64,000 nucleotides of DNA, from contig JALBUN010000048.1 in assembly GCA_025174535.1 (NCBI GenBank), forward strand, positions 496,001-560,000. Reading direction: 5' to 3'. This document shows positions 45,080 to 57,190 of the stretch, in pieces (within the stretch, counting starts at the first letter, position 1; each line of letters opens with the position of its first letter). A program made the position numbers and the translations under genes. The notes beneath the pieces are model-generated. The model did no database searches, was not told the origin of the DNA, and was given only the letters and a program-made list of their open reading frames with translations. This DNA is from Cantharellus purpuraceus. Taxonomy: Eukaryota; Basidiomycota; Agaricomycetes; Cantharellales; Hydnaceae.

Positions 45080-45139
45080 ATGTCAAACCCTTTGGCAAGC
45101 ATGAGTGTGGCCGAGCTTGAGCAGTTGCTCTTGGCCTGA
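45080..45139 (+). CDS. 19-codon upstream ORF of antisense gene (gypsy C)
   Basis: MSNPLASMSVAELEQLLLA then TGA; identical in length and nearly in sequence to the other copies. Confidence 0.5.
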   Translation: MSNPLASMSVAELEQLLLA

Positions 45140-46696
45140 TGGAAGGAAGAGGAAGAGGAGCGGAAACAGAAAGAGGAGGAGGAAGCAGAATGGAGATGGA
45201 AGGAAGAGGAGGAGGCGGAACAGAGACAGAAGGAGGAGGAGGAGTGGAGACGGAAAGAGGCAGTGGAGATGGAACAGAGAAGGAAAGAGGAGGAAGTGAA
45301 AACCAAGAGAGCCCGCAGGGTCAAGGAACTTGCGGCTGCGATGGAGGCTGCGAGACTGAAGGAAGTGGAGGAGCAGGCGCATGAGCTAGAAGCTGCCATG
45401 GAGGTAGAGGAGGAGGTGACCAGGGCAGGGGCAACCAGCCACCCAGGAAGTCTGAGTGTGCCAATATGGGCAGGGACTCCCAAGGTCGCCATCATTTCCA
45501 TTACGTGGATGAAGACAACTCGTCCGACAACTGTCCCTGCGGCAGACTCGTCATTACGTCCACTGGCATGGCCATTATTTGGGTTGGGTGCGGCTGAGGA
45601 AGATGAAGTGGCGGAGGTGGAGAGGGCAGAGGTGGAGGTGGATCCTGATGCCAATATGGAGCTCAATGCAAATGCAGAGCCCGAGGTGGGTGTGGATGTT
45701 GGGATGGATGCAGAGCCGGATCCAACTTCAAATTGTTACGAGGAGATGGCTTGGGTAGCCGCGGTCGAGGCTCGCAAAAGAGCGGAGCTTTATGCTGCTA
45801 CCACCAAGAAGAATCTCGATGTCGTGGTCTTTTCATTGAAGGCGTACCCGAGTGCTGATATGGAGAAGCGGGAGGCAGATTGGAGGGTCATATGGTGCAA
45901 GGTGGAGAGTCAGGTGTTGGTGACCCGTAAGAAGGAGCTGCGTGTCGCTAGGTCGGCGATCCAGTTTTGCAAGTGTGAGATGGAGAAGGCGGCGGCAGAA
46001 CAGCAGGACAAGGAGGAGGAGAGGGAACATTTGGAGGCTGCATCGAGAAGGGGCGGACCACCCAAGGCTCTGGCTCCAATGGAGCCATTCGGCGGGCCTG
46101 GCGTAACTTGTGACTTGTGTCGTGACATGGGTGTGGAGTGTGTGTGGCCTACCGGCCCAACTCACCACCTTCGGTCCTGCGATCGTTGTCAGGGTTGGAA
46201 AGGAGGGTGTAGGATCGATGGAAAGTTCGATCCCTGAAGTTGGAGCGTCAAGCCCCAACTAGTGGTACAAGGAGGGGCAGAGAGAGAAGCAGAAGGTCGT
46301 CCAACCAAAAAGCGGTGGATGGAGACAGGTGCTGTGGCAGCTGGGGGTAGCAGTGTCGGATCAGAAGGGGCAATGACTGGTGCAGGTATGGGGCACATCT
46401 CTGCACCCAATAGTACCGTGGGCCAGCTTATCCGGCTGGTTAACCTGCAGTCGGAGCACCTCCGGCAGACGGAGGGGTTGCTAGTGGACTTGGTGAAGAC
46501 GATGAAGTGGAAGGAGGTTCTGGAGGGTTGTTGGACAGCCAAGTTACGTCGGCTGCGGAAGTTCATGGCCCCTTTGGACAAGGATTTGGACATGGGGGAT
46601 GAAAAAGATTGGGTGTCGGATGTAGAGAGTGATGATGAGTCAGAGACGGAGCCTGAGGTGGACAAGGGGAAGGGGAAAAGGAAACACAATGTATAA
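45140..46696 (+). pseudogene. Gypsy C antisense gene
   Basis: Coiled coil (VKELAAAMEAARLKEVEEQA), acidic middle, then CDLC...C...CDRC...C with all six cysteines and Zn2Cys6 spacing. It is open from 45263 to 46237, where TGA closes it just after GKFDP. The leucine-rich helix and acidic tail (LIRLVNLQSEHLRQTEGLLV ... KGKGKRKHNV) follow in 46262-46696. Opposite to this element's pol, as in A, B and D. Confidence 0.75.
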
Positions 46697-46848
46697 AAAA
46701 TGAAAATGAAAATGATTATAAATTTCAGAGTGGAGAAAAAGGAGGCAGAGTGATTCCTTTGGAGTTTTTTGGGCAGGCTTGTAATTTCCCTTGTGACTTG
46801 TAATAAAATGACGATGCGAAATAATGGAATTAGCATTAGTAATCAAAC

Positions 46849-47770
46849 TTAAGGATTCATAAGAGGGCCAGGTTTGTCTGGATAAGCGGAGTGAAAGTCA
46901 GAGACGGATTCAGATGCATGATCGAGTTTGGATGTGGAGATCCATGAGGACTCTTCGTCAGTGCCTTCGTATCCAGTCCATTTGACTAAGTACTGGAGCT
47001 TGCACTTGTATTGACGGTCAATCTTCAAGTCCAGGATCTCAGATATCTCATATTCATTGTCTCCTTTGATGATGATCGGGGGAGGTGGGGGTTGCGTGCG
47101 ACCAGAGATCTCATTCGTAGTAGCGGGTTCGAGCATTGATATATGGAAGACCGGATGAACTGCTCGGAAGTGGTCAGGGAGGTGGAGGGTGAAGGAGCTG
47201 CTGCCTGTGCGAGCAATGACCTCATAAGGACCTAAGTATTTCTTGGAGAGTTTCTTTGATGGACGGGTGGTCTGGAAGTGTTCGGCCTTAACAAATACTT
47301 TGTCTCCAATTTGCAGGTCCAGAGCCAGAATGCAGCATCAGTCTGCAGAGACTTGATATTGTTTCTGGGCATCGGAGATGGTTTCTCAGAGATGTTGGTG
47401 TAGTTGATTGAGGTCGGTTACAAATTGGCGGGCTTTGGTGGAGACAAGCTCTTTCTCAGGGTGGACGGAGATGTTCGGATGATAGCCTTTATTAGCAAAG
47501 AACGGAGAGATGCCAGTAGTCACATTCGGAGCGTTGTTGTAGGCAAACTCTGCAATTGGAAGTAGATCAGCCCAGTTGTCTTGTTGATAGTTACAATGGA
47601 TTTGGAGATATTGTTCCAGGGACTGATTCATTCGTTCCATTTGTCCGTCTCCTTCAGGATGGTATCTGGAGGTGAAATGAAGCTTCATGTTGAGAGCCTT
47701 TCCTAATGTGTGGAAGAAGGAGGACACAAACTCTGAGCCCCGATCGGATGTGACATGCGATGGGACTCCA
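46849..47770 (-). pseudogene. Gypsy C integrase C-terminus and chromodomain
   Basis: Starts abruptly at GVPSHVTSDRGSEFVSSFF, immediately after an LTR end. Integrase continues with GDGQMERMNQSLEQ and DLLPIAEFAYNN. The chromodomain (EYEISEILDLK...LQYLVKWTGYEG) ends at TAA 46849. No gag-RT precedes it, so it could never have been autonomous in this form. Confidence 0.88.
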
Positions 47771-48215
47771 TGTTACGCACTAGGTCCGATTTGGGGTTGG
47801 AGATTGGATTGGAGGTTGGGTCGGAGGTTGAGTCGGAGGTTGGGTCGGAGGTTGGGTTGGGGTCGGAGTACGTCGTGGGGGTCGGAACGGACTTGGCTTC
47901 AGCTTATGTGCTGTGCCCTCACTAATACCAGTGTCCGAGATTTTGGAGATGGAGTACGACTTAGAGAGTTAGGATCGGACTTAGGAGCTAGGTGTGATTC
48001 GATATTCAAACTGGGGAATGAAGTCCCCAGTCGGGCAACTTAAATACATATTTGAAATCTAATAATAATTACTCCGGTGATGGGTCTCCGAGGCCGATGG
48101 CCTTATGTGAGTATGTCCGAGTCCGATGGGGACGGATGTCCAGGTTCCTATGGTGATGCTGATGCATCAATCGGAACCGGAGATGGATGGGCGGAATCGG
48201 CGGTGACAATCGGAC
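47771..48215 (-). repeat. Gypsy-family LTR fragment joined to integrase
   Basis: TGTTACGCACTAGGTCC on plus to about 'gacaatcggaca'; it lacks the first ~85 bp of the LTR. Ends at an inversion-type junction with gypsy D. Confidence 0.85.
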
Positions 48216-51200
48216 ATTCCATTCTCCAGTGCAGGCTGTGTCATCCCTGACATCACCAGCAACTTTAGGTGCAAAAATTTCTTCCACCTCTGCTGACTCT
48301 GCTCTGATAGATACTCTGTCTCCCCCTCTGTCTATATTGATGGTGGATGCTATGGTCTTTGCCAGACTAAGCAAACTGGATGGCTCACAAACATTCCAGG
48401 TTCACCTCTCCGATCCAATGCTCCTTGCTGCCTGTTCTGCTCAATCAACTCCACCAGACCTATCTATGGTTCCTAAGGAGTATCACGAGTTTGCTGACGT
48501 ATTCAGCAAGTCTAAAGCCAACTCCCTAGTGGAACACCAACCATATGATCTCAAGATTGAGTTGGATGACAACTCCACCCCTCCGCTTGGCCCTATCTAC
48601 TTGCTATCCCAAAAAGAGCTACTGGCTCTCCAGACATTCATAGATGAGAACTTGGCCATGGGTTTCATCCACCCATCCTTATCCCCCCATGGAGCTCTGG
48701 TCCTATTTGTCCACAAAAGGGACGGATCACTCTGTTTATGTGTTGACTTCTGTGGACTCAACAAGATCACCAAGAAAGACCAATACTCAACACCCTGCAC
48801 TGTGGACCTGCTTGAGAGCCTGCGAAAGGCTAAGATCTATTCCAAAATAGATCTCCGACATGCCTACCACCTAGTCCGCATTTGAAAAGGCGATGAGTGG
48901 AAAACAACTTTCCGCACTCGATATGGATCCTTTGAATGGTGTGTCATGCCCTTCAGACTAACCAATGCTCCGGCTGCCTTCCAGCAGTTCATGAATGATA
49001 CCTTCACTGACCTCCTTGATGTTACTGTCCTCATTTACTTAGATGACATTTTGGTATATTCAGATAATGAAGATGAACATCGGACACATCCAAGAAGTAC
49101 TCCGATGTCTCCGAAAACATGGCCTCTTTGCCTGCACTGACAAATGCAAATTCCACTCCAACTCAGTTGAGTATCTAGGCTATATCCTCTCCCAGGCAGG
49201 ACTGACAATGTCTGATGACAAAATCAAAGCCATACAGGAATGGTTGGAACCGTGAAAAGTCAAAAATGTACAGTCCTTCCTGCGGTTTGCCAACTTCTAC
49301 CACTACTTCATCTACAACTACTCCAATATTACCATTCCACTTACCTGGCTTACTAGGAAGGGTATCCAATGGGATTTCACTGATGAATGTAGACAGAGCT
49401 TTGAGACCTTGAAGAAGGCCTTTACTTCCGCTCCAATACTGACTCATTGGGTTCCAGATGTTCCTATCCTATTAGAGACCGATGCCTCTGACTATGCACT
49501 TGCTGCAATCCTGTCCATCCAATTGCTTTTCACTCACATACATTTATGCCCCCCAAACTGAACTATGATGTCCATGACAAAGAGCTCTTGCCATATATGA
49601 AGCCTTCTGGATATGGAGACACTACCTCGAAGGCCCCTCCAATCTGGTGGACATCATAACAGACCACAAGAACTTGGAATATTTCTCCACAACAAAACTA
49701 CTCACCTGGAGACAGGTCTGATGGTCCAAATACCTGTCTCAGTTCAACCTTGTTATCTGCTTCTGTCCTGGTCGACTTGGAGCAAAGCCTGACACGTTAA
49801 CTAGATGCTGGGACGTCTACCCTAAAGAGGGGAGTAGCAACTATGCCACTGTAAACCCACACAACTCTCATCCTGTGTTCACTAATGAGCAGCTGGCATT
49901 GTCCCTACAGGCATCCACCCTCATGACTCCCACCCTCTGAGCTGTCACCATTATGGACATCAACCAACTCCGTTCTGACATCTGCTCATCACTCTGATCC
50001 AATTGTTTTGGAACCGTGAACTTCTACCTAAACTGTGGTGTTAATCACAATCTAAGTTTAGCCTGAGGATGTATGACCTTTCAAGGCTTTGAAACTATTT
50101 TAATGGAGAACCCAATTAAGAAATTATACTCCGGTGAACAATCACAATCAATGTTGCCACAGGAAGTGAAGCAATAGAGATTTATGCTTGTCACGTGTAG
50201 TTCACGCTTTACTGCTGATGCAATGTAAAGTCAAAGATTGACAGGCGTTCAAGGGTTCAGATACTTCAAAGGGGGAAGTAACCTAGTGCCTTAGTACTGC
50301 AGGTTGAGTGGATTAAAGCTAACAATAATCCCTTCAACGTAAAAAGATAGATATGCACTTGAACACTTCCTCCTGAACAAGCGTATTCACTGTACGTGTT
50401 TATCTGTGATAGAATCAACAGTCAAGGGATATTAATCTCATCTCAAAGAGGTGAGTTAATAGACTGTGTTGTTGATTTATTGAAATGCCCACAATTGAAC
50501 CAACCGATCAATAGCAAAGTACATGTTAACCTGACTAACCTCAGAGTCTCAATTAAACATGCAAGATTCTTGATTATAACCAATAGCCCGATATGTGATA
50601 ATTTGACTAACCTCAGAGTCTCAATTACACGTGTAAGGTTCTTGATCAATGAATAACAATTAATACACTTCAAGTTACTGCTCCGAGTGGGCTTGTAGTG
50701 TGTTAATTACTAATCAGTTACTCTGTATTAACCTCTTCTCTGAGTTTGATTAATATTAGAGCCTGCTGCGCTTGTAATATAATAACTTCTGGCTTCTCCA
50801 AGAGTCAATCAAAGTTAATATACACTAAGAGTAGCTGATATAAGCGTGATGCTTATGTGATGATTACTCAATGCTTGAGTAGACACTGCTGTGTGTGTGT
50901 GGTAAAAAGATCTTACTTATTGCACTGCTGTTGCAGCCCTTTTTATATACATGGACTATCTAGCTTATGTAACTAATCAGAGAACATTCCTGGTGCTTAG
51001 GGAAGCCCCTGGAAGGAAAGAGAAGGCCAGGGAACCTTGTGGAAGGTCCAGGAAGGTGTCAGAACCTTCTGTGGCCGCTTTTGGCTGAAGTGCACAAACT
51101 CTGATGATTATGTAATGCATGCGTTGTTCGCTCGCACGTAGTTGAATGACAGATTATATCAGCAACCGACTCCTTGTGTACACTTGTGGGCTCAAATACA

Positions 51201-52733
51201 CAAAAAAGCGAAATATAAGTACATTCAATAGAACATTTGAAATACCTTTGAACTACTAAATAATAGTCCTTATTTGAAGTAGTTTAGAACTGCATATACC
51301 CCAACACCAATCCTGTTGCAGTTAAACACTTGGACAACCCTTCTGATCCAAAGTGGTCACTTGACCCTGAAGGCCACCTCCGACACAATGGCTGGATATA
51401 TGTCGCTGACGCCAACGGACTCTGACTCTGAGTTTTACAGTATTATCATGATCACCTGATCTCCGGCCATTTTGGGCAAAATCGCACACAAGGGTTAATC
51501 TGACGGGACTATGTATGGCCAAAAATGCGGGAGTACATTCAACACTACTGTAACTCTTGTACCACATGTATGTGCTCAAAATCAAAGGCACAAACCCTAC
51601 AGACCACTTAAGCAACTTCTGGTCCCCAGAGCAACCATGGAACTCCATCTCCATGGATTTCATAGAGAAACTCCCCCTGTCGCTCAGATACAACACCATA
51701 CTCATGATTGTCGACAGGTTCACTAAACAGTCACTATTCATTCTGACACATGACACCATCACCTCTGCCTTACTAGCTAAGTTGTTTGTTCTCCTCCACG
51801 TATTCTCTAAACACAGGGTCCCATTGCATGTCACATCTGATCAGGGCTCAGAGTTCGTGTCCTCCTTCTTCTGCACATTAGGAAAGGCTCTTGACATGAA
51901 GCTTCATTTCACCTCCAGATACCATCCTGAAGGAGATGGACAAACAGAACAAATGAATCAGTCCCTGGAACAATATCTCCAAGTCTATTGTAACTATCAA
52001 CAAGACAACTGGGCTGACCTACTTCTGATCACAGAGTTTGCCTACAACAACACCCTGAATGTGGCTACTGGCATCTCTCCATTCTTTGCTAATAAAGGCT
52101 ACCATCCGAACATCTCTGTCCACCCTGAGAAGGAACTCACCTCCACCAAAGCCCACCAATTCATAAGTGACCTCAATCAACTACACCAACATCTCCAAGA
52201 AACCATCTCTTGCCCAGAAACAATACCAAGTCTCTGCAGACTGACGCTGCATTCTGGCTCTGGACCTGCAAATTGGAGACAAAGTATTCATCAAGGCTGA
52301 ACACTTCCAGACCACCCATCCATTGAAGAAACTCTCCGAGAAATACTTAGGTCCTTATGAGGTCATTGCTCATGCAGGCAGCAGGTCCTTCACCCTCCAC
52401 CTCCCTGACCACTTCCAAGCAGTTCACCCAGTCTTCCATATATCAATGTTCGAACCTGCTACTACAAACGAGATCTCTGGTCACACCCAACCTCCGCCTC
52501 CTCTGATCATCATTGAAGGAGATAATGAATATGAGATATCTGAGATCCTGGACTCAAAGATTGATCATCAGTACAAGTGCAAGCTCCAGTACCTAGTCAA
52601 ATGGACTGGATACGAAGGCACCGATGAAGAGTCCACATGGATCTCTGTGTCCAAACTCGATCATGCATCCAAATCCATCTCTGATTTTCACTCCACTTAT
52701 CCAGACAAACCTGGACCTCTTATGAATCCTTAA
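48216..52733 (+). pseudogene. Gypsy D Pol (truncated, RT to chromodomain)
   Basis: RT from the protease-RT linker: [51 protein letters not shown] (about 49035-49065). RNase H around 49470-49800 is damaged (deletion near 49518). After LTR-F the integrase zinc region (CNSCTTC words in broken frame), SMDFIEKLPLSL, TSDQGSEF and GDGQTEQMNQSLEQ are readable. A frameshift near 52205 precedes the chromodomain (EYEISEILDSK...LQYLVKWTGYEG), ending at TAA 52733. R to Q/H/W/C changes are common, the mark of CpG loss. Confidence 0.9.
50004..51306. repeat. Solo LTR-F, full-length (1303 bp)
   Basis: TGTTTTGGAACCGTGAAC ... CATATACCCCAACA, flanked by CCAAT (49999-50003, 51307-51311). It carries an internal ~71-bp tandem duplication (about 50533-50674, 'gactaacctcagagtctcaatt') that the 27202 copy lacks. 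Confidence 0.93.
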
Positions 52734-52883
52734 GTTCCATTACTGATGCTAATTCTATTATTTCGCATCATTTCATTACAAGTCACAAAGGAAATTACAA
52801 GCCTACCCAACCTCCAAAAGAATCTCATGCCACCCCATTTTTTCTCCACTTCAAAATATTACAATCATTTTCATTTTCATTTT

Positions 52884-54500
52884 TTAGTTATACATTGCAC
52901 TTCCTTTTCCCTTCCCCTTGTCTACCTCAGGCTCCGTCTCCAACTCATCGTCACTCTCCACATCTGACACCCAATCTTTCTCATCTCCCATGTCCGAATC
53001 CTCATCCAAGGGAGCCATGAACTTCTGCAGTTGACACAACTCAGCAGTCTGCTGTCCCTCCAGAACCTCCTTCTGTTTCATCATCTTCACTAACTCCACT
53101 AACAACCCCTCCGTCCACCGGAGGTGCTCTGACTGTAGGTTAACCAGCTGGATAAGCTGGCCCACAGTACTGTTGGATGTAGAGATGCACCCTGTACCTG
53201 CGCTGGTTGTTGCTCCTTCCGATCTGACACCACTACCTCCAGCTGCCACAGCACCCATCTCTGTCCACCGCCTTTTGTTCAGACAACCGTCCAATTCTTT
53301 CTCTGCACCTCCTTGTACCACTAGTCAGGGCTTGATGCTCTGACTTTGGGGATCAAGCTTGCCATCAATCCTACACCCTCCTTTCTGACCCCGACAATGA
53401 TCACAGGACTGAAGGTGGTGGGTTGGACCAGTGGGCCATACACACTCCACACCTGCGTCACAACACAAGTTGCAAATTATGCCAGGCCTGCTGAATGGCT
53501 CTGTGGGAGCCAGAGCCTTGGGTGGTCTGCTCCTTTTTGACACAGCCTCCAGGTGCTCCCTCTCCTCCTCCTTGTCCTACTGTTCCGCTGCCACCTTCTC
53601 CACCTTGCGCTTGTGAAGCTGGATCAATGACCTAGCAACACGAAGCTCCTTCTTACAAGTTGCCAATACACGATTCTCTGCCTTGCACCATATGACCCTC
53701 CAATCCGCCTCCCACTTCTCTGTATCAACACTTGGGTGTGCCTTCAATGAGAAGACCACAACCTTGAGGTTCTTCTTGGTGGTAGTAGCATATAGCTTCA
53801 CCCTTTTGTGAGCTTCAACTGTGGCTACCCAGGCCATCTCCTCATAACAATTCAAGGTTGGATCAGGCTCCATATCTGTCCTGACATCCACACCCACCTC
53901 AGGCTCTGCATTTGCATTGAGCTCCATGTTGGCATTGGGATCCGCCTCCACTTCCACCCTCTCCACCTCCGCCGCATCATCCTCTTCAGCTGCACCCACC
54001 ACAAATAACAGCCATGGTCACAGATGCAATGATGAGTCTACTGGAGGGGCAATTGTCAGATGGGTCAACTCCATCCATGTGACTGAGATAATGGCGACCT
54101 TGGGGGTCCCTGCCTGTATTGGCACACTTGGACTCCCTGAGTGACTAGTTGCCCCTGCCCCAGTCACCTCCTCCTCCTCTACCTCCATGGCAGCTTCTAG
54201 CTCATGTGCCTGCTCTTCCACTTCCTTCAGCCTTGCAGCCTCCATCGTGGCCACAAGCTCCTTGACCCTGCATGCTTGCTTGGCCTTCGCCTCTTCCTCC
54301 TTCCACTTCCGTTCCATCTCCTCCTCCTCCTTCCATCTCCGTTCCTCCTCCTCCTCCTTCTGTCTCCATTCCTCCTCCTCCTCCTTCCATCTCTGTTCTG
54401 CCTCCTCCTTCCATCTCCATTCCACCACCTCCTCCTCCTTCCATCTCCACTCTGCCTCCTCCTCCTCCTTCCGTCTCTGCTCCTCTTCTTCTTCCTTCTG
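52884..54500 (-). pseudogene. Gypsy D antisense gene
   Basis: Pieces from the minus strand: coiled coil (54428-54018, VKELVATMEAARLKEVEEQA), acidic middle (54002-53577), cluster CNLC...C...CDHC...GC (53543-53325) with all six cysteines, and leucine helix/acidic tail (53321-52884, LIQLVNLQSEHLRWTEGLLV). Frames are closed by single stops and small shifts. The overall plan is the same as in the 496-aa open copy in gypsy B. Confidence 0.72.
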
Positions 54501-54560
54501 TCAGGCCAGGAGCAACTGCTTGAGCTCAGCCACACTCATACTTGCTAAGGGGTTTGACAT
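54501..54560 (-). CDS. 19-codon upstream ORF of antisense gene (gypsy D)
   Basis: ATG 54560, MSNPLASMSVAELKQLLLA then TGA; intact even though the main ORF is broken. Confidence 0.5.
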   Translation of the reverse strand: MSNPLASMSVAELKQLLLA

Positions 54561-54590
54561 CATTGAGGATAAGACCTCAAACATGCCCCT

Positions 54591-54599
54591 CCTTTTATA
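54591..54599 (-). promoter_or_regulatory. TATA box of antisense gene (gypsy D)
   Basis: TATAAAAGG on the minus strand, same distance from the uORF as in A-C. Confidence 0.58.
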
Positions 54600-54701
54600 T
54601 GTCTCCAGACCCCCAGTATAACTCCGACTGCGCCCAACTGTCTTACCTATTCAATCCACAGACATGAGGCCTCAAGGGCTTGGCCTTAAATGGAGAGATA
54701 C

Positions 54702-55230
54702 TGTTATGACTATATTCATTAACACCCAGATCCCTGTCCGATCCACTCAGATCCCCATGCACATGAAATCTATACTCCATTTGGAAACCATCATGTCTCC
54801 ATTTATCTGTCTGATTGTCACAATCAATCTTGCTCATCTGCCTCTGGTTCCAATTGATGCATCAGCATCACCATAGAAACCCAGACATCCATCCCTGTTG
54901 GACTCAGACATATGCACATAAGGCCGTCAGCCTCGGAGACCCATCACTGGAGTAATTATTATTAGATTTCAAATATGTATTTAAGTTGCCTGACTGGGGA
55001 CTTCATTCCCCAGTTTGAATATCAAATCATGCCTAGCTCCTAAGTCTGATCCTAACTATCTAAGTCATACTCTGTCTCTGAAATCTTGGACACTGGTATT
55101 AGTGAGGGTGTAGCACATAAGCTGAAGCCAAGTCTGTTTCCAACCCCCATGACACTCCCCAATCTCCGCTCCAACTCCAACCATTGACTTCAACCCAATC
55201 TCCAACCCCCAATTGGACCTAGTGCATAAC
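54702..55230 (+). repeat. Gypsy D 3' LTR (529 bp)
   Basis: TGTTATGACTATATTCATTAA ... AGTGCATAAC. It has lost the final A and the minisatellite is eroded. Confidence 0.88.
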
Positions 55231-55405
55231 GTAGGGTCATCAGAGTCATCCAATGAGTGCTGGCATGAAGTAGTCCAGTGTGGTGCCCTTGAGATAGGAC
55301 ATGGTGAAAGTGACCTTTGCCCAGTTGGATGTGAATGCATTGGGGCAGTCATGGAAGTTCAACCAGCATTGCACCATGAATGGTTGGAGTTTGCATGATG
55401 ACAAG
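55231..55405 (-). pseudogene. Gypsy H gag fragment, inner part
   Basis: Minus-strand gag words KLQPF, MSYLKGTTLDYF and PALI. It continues the Gag whose N-terminal part lies at 59131-58846, the two being separated by element X. Confidence 0.8.
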
Positions 55406-55757
55406 CCAGGACACATCAAGGATGTATATCAAACCACTTTGGTCAAACTCTGCCAGTGTCTTTTTGTATCAAACCTTTAATAGCGCTGCAACTCCCTCTC
55501 TGCCTCATTCTCTATTTCTAGCCATCAATCATCACTTGTGTTTCATCGCCATCAATTATTATCAGCCTTCTATTCACACTCATCCTTTCATTGTCATTCA
55601 CATGGCTTCCAATCCTATTCCTCTCTCCAACATCTCTTCTAATAATACATCACACTGGCATGGAGGACTATCAAAAATACACTGAGCTCCACAGGCATGT
55701 AAAACCACCTCCACATGCCAAAAAAACTCTTTCAACATCCAAGATCCCCATCATGTC

Positions 55758-57190
55758 TGTATGGGAACCACCTTTTCCCTATCAAATTCTACTTATGCAG
55801 CACCAATGTGCTCTATTTTGCTTTTCCATTCCTAAATAACAGCATATACATGGTGCTTGTGCCTGAAATGGACTTATTCAAGTATTCTCTATTTTTCCAT
55901 ATTTTTTTTAGGAATATTCCATGCAGAACTTGGCCCAGAATGCTCTTATTCTGTTGTGCTACAGTTGTGGACCCATAGGCACCCACAAACCTTCACACAG
56001 TCAGCACTCCACCCTTGGACCAGGCATTTGGCCTGAATTCAAGCTCAGATGTCTCTGATCAATAAATATTCTGTAACTTGACAACCACAGCCTCTCAGGG
56101 CACATTTTTCCATGGAGAACATGATCTGAGATGTGGCTATCCATGGCTGTGCAAACCAGTACAGAAAACAGGGTGGATACCCTCCTTTTTGCCTGATCAG
56201 TGCCTAGTTCAGGGATCAGAGCAGGTGATTGATGATCAGATCAGATGATTGGCTTGGAATATTCTACCCCTTTTCATAACATTCCAGCTGTTTCCTTCTA
56301 TTATTAGATAGAACTTTCCAGAATCATTATTCAGCTCCTGATCAGTGTTATTGCAGTGATCAGAACCTGTGATTGGCTTGGAATATTCTACCCCTTTCTT
56401 CCACCTTCCACAACCTTCCAGTAGTTTCCATCTATTAATAGGTAGAATATTCCAGAACCATTAGTCAGCCCCTGTAAATACAATATATAAGGAGGCATTT
56501 TGCCTCTAAAATAACAACATATTCTACCACTTCTACCCATCTTCTGCACACCAGTGTGACTAGAGTGACATACAGTGTCATCCTCTATCTCAGTAACTGT
56601 TGATTACCAGTTCAAGGATCTTTTACAGTTGTGTAACTGTACTTGATTGCACTCAAAGTAGTGATATTCCTGCTTTGAGTGTGAGTGTAATATCTGCCTC
56701 ACATGACTACAAATCTACAGGGTAAGATTGTCTGTCGATAGTCCTGCCATTAGTGCTCTTGTTTAAGTTACTAGTGTGTACTGCCTTAGCAGAGCATTAG
56801 GATCTTGAACTTGTGTGAAGCAGTTGCTAGACTACTTCACACATTGCTGTTACCCGCTTCAGAGTGTCACTGGTTGGACAGTTGGATTCATCCACCTACT
56901 TCCTTTAGCCTCTAAGTGCATTCCCCTCATTTTGGAATATCTGGACCCCTAAGCATCCATGAACTCTAGACTCTGGAAGTCTTATTCATTTCTTGCTGCT
57001 AAGAAATGTATTACTTTTCTGCATATAGTCTGCATTGACCAATACAAGGGATTGTAACCAAAGTACAAATGTTAAATCATTTCTGGGGTTGTGCTGCAGC
57101 AGGATTTAATATTCTTCTTAGTTGTTCATTCATGGAATTGTGGTGATTTAGAGTTTGCCCTAACACCATAATTTTGCAGGTTCCAAAACA
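55758..57190 (+). repeat. Solo LTR1 (1433 bp) inside element X
   Basis: TGTATGGGAACC ... GGTTCCAAAACA, flanked by ATGTC (55753-55757, 57191-57195). The reversed X copy near 63880-63905 has the uninterrupted site. Confidence 0.94.

Larger units (their letters stand above)
44412..48215 (-). mobile_element. Gypsy C: internally deleted minus-strand chromovirus
   Basis: Read on the minus strand: LTR tail (48215-47771), then directly integrase (47770-47386), chromodomain (to 46849), the antisense gene on the plus strand (45080-46696), and 3' LTR (44938-44412). Gag, protease, RT and RNase H are absent, and the LTR joins integrase with no leader. The left end is in Cop3 integrase. The right end abuts gypsy D pol in opposite orientation at about 48215 with a few bases of shared 'acattcc'. 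Confidence 0.85.
48216..55230 (+). mobile_element. Gypsy D: 5'-truncated chromovirus with antisense gene
   Basis: Begins inside pol before RT, continues through RNase H, integrase and chromodomain (52733), then antisense gene and 3' LTR (54702-55230). LTR-F (50004-51306) is nested in the RNase H-integrase linker. More CpG-decayed than A and B. The LTR ends CATAAC, one base short, directly against minus-strand gypsy H gag. Confidence 0.9.

Noticed and set aside
47690..48215. Intact head-to-head pair of gypsy elements
   Set aside because: The LTR lacks its first ~85 bp and joins pol in opposite orientation with only a few shared bases, so this is a rearrangement junction.
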